From NCBI GenBank assembly GCA_018067115.1, contig JAGPVI010000196.1, forward strand, positions 1 through 7,618: a stretch of DNA of 7,618 nt, read 5' to 3'. Under the pieces are notes generated by a model. The model was given only the letters and a program-made list of their open reading frames with translations. It was not told the origin of the DNA and ran no database searches. Source of the DNA: Bizionia sp. (GTDB taxonomy: Bacteria > Bacteroidota > Bacteroidia > Flavobacteriales > Flavobacteriaceae). The position numbers were made by a program, and so were the translations under genes. Each line of letters opens with the position of its first letter. Within the stretch, counting starts at the first letter, position 1. This document shows positions 5,087-7,618 of the stretch, in pieces.

Positions 5087-6484
5087 ATGAACACTAAATA
5101 TATTGATTTAATAAGTCAAACATTTGATTTTCCACAAGAAGAATTTACGCTAAACGATAACAAGCTTAGTTTTCACGATATTGATTTAATGGACCTCGTA
5201 GAACAATATGGGGCACCTTTAAAATTCACCTATTTACCTCAAATTTCAAACAATATAAAGCGCGCAAAGAAGTGGTTTGCCAATGCTATAGAAAAAAACG
5301 ATTACAAAGGGACTTATAGCTACTGCTACTGTACAAAGAGTTCGCACTTTAAACATGTTTTAAACGAGGCTTTAAAGAATGATATACATATAGAAACCTC
5401 TTCGGCTTTCGATATCGATATTGTAGAGAACCTTAAGGCAGAAGGAAAGATTACAGACGAAACATTTGTTATTAGTAATGGGTTTAAACGTGCTCAATAT
5501 GTTACTAATATTGCGCGATTAATAAACGGCGGACAAAAAAACTGTATTCCTATTATTGATAACTACGAGGAAATTGAGTTGCTATCTGAAGAAGTAAAAG
5601 GGAATTATAATATTGGAATCCGTATTGCTTCCGAAGAAGAGCCTAAATTTGAATTTTATACGTCTCGTTTAGGTATTGGGTACAAAAACATTGTCCCGTT
5701 TTACAATAAACAGATTAAAGACAATGATAAAGTGAAATTAAAAATGCTTCACTTTTTTATTAATACAGGAATTCGTGATAACGCGTATTACTGGAACGAA
5801 TTACAGAAATGTTTAAAAGTGTACACAAGCCTTAAAAAAGTGTGTCCTACTTTAGATAGTTTAAATATTGGTGGTGGTTTTCCTATTAAAAACTCGTTAG
5901 CATTCGATTTTGATTACGAGTATATGATTGATGAGATTATAAACCAAATTAAATTAACCTGTGCCGAAGAAGGTGTAGACGTGCCAAATATTTTTACAGA
6001 ATTTGGCAGTTTTACAGTAGGTGAAAGTGGTGGTGCTATTTACGAAGTGCTATACCAAAAACAACAAAATGATAGAGAAAAATGGAATATGATTAACTCG
6101 TCTTTCATTACAACTTTACCAGATACTTGGGCAATAAATAAACGCTTTATTATGTTAGCCGTTAACCGATGGGACCAAGGCTACGAGCGCGTTTTATTAG
6201 GCGGCTTAACTTGCGATAGTGACGATTACTACAATAGCGAACAGCATATGAATGCTATTTATTTACCAAAATATAATAAAGAAAAACCATTGTATATTGG
6301 CTTCTTTAATACAGGAGCTTATCAAGAATCTATAGGAGGTTTTGGAGGATTGCAACACTGTTTAATACCGTCGCCAAAACATATCTTAATAGATAGAGAT
6401 GAAGATGGAAACATTACAACAAAGTTATTTAGTGAACAACAAAAGAGTGAAGACTTACTTAAAATTTTAGGTTATGCAAAGTAA
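5087..6484 (+). CDS. speA: Arginine decarboxylase, fold-III (alanine racemase-like) PLP enzyme
   Basis: This 465-residue PLP-dependent decarboxylase probably converts arginine to agmatine and CO2, the first step of polyamine synthesis. The N-terminal barrel carries YCYCTKSSH (residues 79-87), with Lys84 as the likely PLP Schiff-base lysine. It also has SRLGIG (193-198), MLHFFINTG (220-228) with the ring-stacking His222, the phosphate-binding GGGFP (262-266), and EFGSFTVGESGG (305-316) in place of the usual EPGR. The C-terminal beta domain has LTCDSDD (374-380), whose Cys376-Asp377 matches the catalytic CxxD site of the family, and FFNTGAYQ (406-413). It is shorter than the roughly 630-residue biosynthetic SpeA of E. 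coli and close to the 460-residue flavobacterial proteins annotated as arginine decarboxylase. Substrate is inferred mainly from the agmatinase gene that overlaps its end by 11 bases. Confidence 0.88.
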   Translation: MNTKYIDLISQTFDFPQEEFTLNDNKLSFHDIDLMDLVEQYGAPLKFTYLPQISNNIKRAKKWFANAIEKNDYKGTYSYCYCTKSSHFKHVLNEALKNDIHIETSSAFDIDIVENLKAEGKITDETFVISNGFKRAQYVTNIARLINGGQKNCIPIIDNYEEIELLSEEVKGNYNIGIRIASEEEPKFEFYTSRLGIGYKNIVPFYNKQIKDNDKVKLKMLHFFINTGIRDNAYYWNELQKCLKVYTSLKKVCPTLDSLNIGGGFPIKNSLAFDFDYEYMIDEIINQIKLTCAEEGVDVPNIFTEFGSFTVGESGGAIYEVLYQKQQNDREKWNMINSSFITTLPDTWAINKRFIMLAVNRWDQGYERVLLGGLTCDSDDYYNSEQHMNAIYLPKYNKEKPLYIGFFNTGAYQESIGGFGGLQHCLIPSPKHILIDRDEDGNITTKLFSEQQKSEDLLKILGYAK

Positions 6485-7412
6485 AACGTATGCTGGAATT
6501 CCAGAAGAATTCTCAAAATTAGAAACAGCAAAAATTGTCTTAATACCAGTGCCTTACGATGGTACAAGTACTTGGCAAAAAGGAGCAGATAAAGGTCCTG
6601 AAGCTTTTTTAGATGCTTCGGAAAATATGGAGCTATACGACATAGAGACCGGTACCGAAGTGTATAAACAAGGTGTTTTTCTTGCTAACCCTGTAACCGA
6701 AAACAGCTCGCCAGAAGCGATGGTAGAAGCGGTGCATGAAGCAACTAAAAAATACATTAAGAAAAATAAATTTGTTACTATTTTTGGTGGGGAGCACTCG
6801 GTATCTATAGGTACTATTCGTGCGTTTAAAGACTATTATAATAGTTTAACAGTTTTGCATATCGATGCACATACAGATTTACGTAAAAGCTACGAAGGAT
6901 CATCTTGTAACCACGCGTGTGCTGTGTACGAGGCGAGCCAGACTACAAATTTAATTCAAGTTGGTATTCGTTCTATGGATTTTATCGAAACCACAGTAAT
7001 GGACAAAGAAAAAACATACTTTGCACATGAAATGGCAATCGACGACTCTTGGATGGATTCGGCAATCGATCAAATGACAGAGAATGTGTTTATTACTTTC
7101 GATCTTGATGCTTTCGATCCTTCAATCATGCCTAGCACTGGAACTCCAGAGCCCGGCGGATTATTATGGTACGAAACTCTAGAATTCTTAAAGCAAGTGT
7201 TCGAAGAGAAAAACGTTGTCGGTTTCGATATCGTAGAATTGTGCCCTAATAAAAACGAAAAATCTTCAGATTTCTTAGCAGCGAAATTATATTATAAAAT
7301 GCTAAGCTATAAGTTTCGAAATGACGAGGTAGGAGACCTTTATGACAATCAATACGAAACGGAGAAACCTAAAAATAACCCTTCAAAATTTAACGAAGAC
7401 GATGAGTACTAA
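6474..7412 (+). CDS. speB: Agmatinase (ureohydrolase family)
   Basis: This 312-residue ureohydrolase probably hydrolyses agmatine to putrescine and urea with a binuclear Mn centre. All metal-binding motifs are intact: IFGGEHSVS (residues 103-111, His108; Glu in place of the usual Asp of GGDHS), HIDAHTDLR (129-137, Asp131, His133, Asp135) and FDLDAFDPSIMPSTGTPEPG (209-228, Asp210, Asp212), followed by GFDIVELCP (250-258). The last 30 or so residues are a polar, acidic tail rich in Asp, Glu, Lys and Asn. Agmatinase rather than arginase or formiminoglutamase is favoured by the upstream decarboxylase gene. ATG 6474 overlaps the end of speA by 11 bases, and the next gene overlaps this one by 11 bases, so translational coupling is likely. 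Confidence 0.92.
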   Translation: MQSKTYAGIPEEFSKLETAKIVLIPVPYDGTSTWQKGADKGPEAFLDASENMELYDIETGTEVYKQGVFLANPVTENSSPEAMVEAVHEATKKYIKKNKFVTIFGGEHSVSIGTIRAFKDYYNSLTVLHIDAHTDLRKSYEGSSCNHACAVYEASQTTNLIQVGIRSMDFIETTVMDKEKTYFAHEMAIDDSWMDSAIDQMTENVFITFDLDAFDPSIMPSTGTPEPGGLLWYETLEFLKQVFEEKNVVGFDIVELCPNKNEKSSDFLAAKLYYKMLSYKFRNDEVGDLYDNQYETEKPKNNPSKFNEDDEY

Positions 7413-7618
7413 AGGACCAATATCACAGTTTATAGAAAAACATTACTTACACTTTAATGCTGCTGCTTTAGTAGACGCTGCAAAAGGGTATGAGGCACAA
7501 TTAGAATCTGGTGCAAAAATGCTAGTATCTCTTGCAGGTGCAATGAGTACTGCAGAATTAGGTAAAAGTTTTGCAGAAATGATTCGCCAAGATAAAGTGC
7601 AAATTATTTCTTGTACGG
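7402..7618 (+). CDS. Deoxyhypusine synthase-family protein, N-terminal part, cut by window edge
   Basis: ATG 7402 opens a frame of 72 codons that runs off the right edge. The N-terminus MSTKGPISQFIEKHYLHFN, then LVDAAKGYEAQL (residues 23-34), LAGAMSTAELGKS (44-56) and VQIISCT (66-72), is characteristic of bacterial deoxyhypusine synthase-like proteins, which bind NAD and transfer the aminobutyl group of spermidine. Bacteria lack eIF5A, so hypusine formation is not expected; several bacterial relatives make homospermidine from putrescine instead. Clustering after arginine decarboxylase and agmatinase, with an 11-base overlap, supports a polyamine role. The catalytic lysine region lies beyond the window, so the reaction cannot be tested here. 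Confidence 0.85.
   Translation, partial: MSTKGPISQFIEKHYLHFNAAALVDAAKGYEAQLESGAKMLVSLAGAMSTAELGKSFAEMIRQDKVQIISCT

Noticed and set aside
6554..6757. Minus-strand open frame of 67 codons
   Set aside because: Antisense shadow of the agmatinase gene.

Overview
The window looks like a piece of a Flavobacteriia (Bacteroidota) chromosome, probably a marine Flavobacteriaceae member. The evidence is AT-rich DNA, promoters of the Bacteroidota TAnnTTTG (-7 box) type rather than TATAAT, genes without clear Shine-Dalgarno sequences, a mevalonate route to isoprenoids, and an arginine decarboxylase/agmatinase/deoxyhypusine-synthase-like gene set of the kind I recognise from that family. Assignment below class level is inference.

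Layout. (1) 1-498, minus strand: a TetR/AcrR regulator whose C-terminus runs off the left edge. (2) 499-732: a divergent intergenic region with a nested inverted repeat at 520-568 and a TATATTTG promoter at 710-717. (3) 733-3688: a tight three-gene isoprenoid operon encoding diphosphomevalonate decarboxylase, a mevalonate-kinase-type GHMP kinase and a UbiA-family membrane prenyltransferase of the type annotated as geranylgeranylglycerol-phosphate geranylgeranyltransferase. (4) 3751-4647: an S4-domain RsuA/RluB-family pseudouridine synthase homologue with its own TATCTTTG promoter and a strong terminator at 4669-4699. Its three usual active-site positions all appear substituted. (5) 4700-5086: a 387-base intergenic region with helix-phased A/T tracts, a possible promoter, and a 56-codon open frame that may be a leader peptide. 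(6) 5087-7618: a polyamine operon of arginine decarboxylase, agmatinase and the start of a deoxyhypusine-synthase-family gene, cut by the right edge. Successive genes in this operon overlap by 11 bases.

How the genes work together. The first operon carries two of the ATP-dependent steps from mevalonate to isopentenyl diphosphate, plus a prenyl-chain consumer in the membrane; phosphomevalonate kinase and the upstream enzymes are not here. The second operon converts arginine to agmatine and then putrescine. The DHS-like product could transfer an aminobutyl group to make homospermidine, a polyamine reported as characteristic of Flavobacteriaceae. The most unusual signals are the apparently catalytically degenerate pseudouridine synthase, the small open frame ahead of the polyamine operon, the phased A-tracts upstream of it, and the nested inverted repeat near the TetR start.
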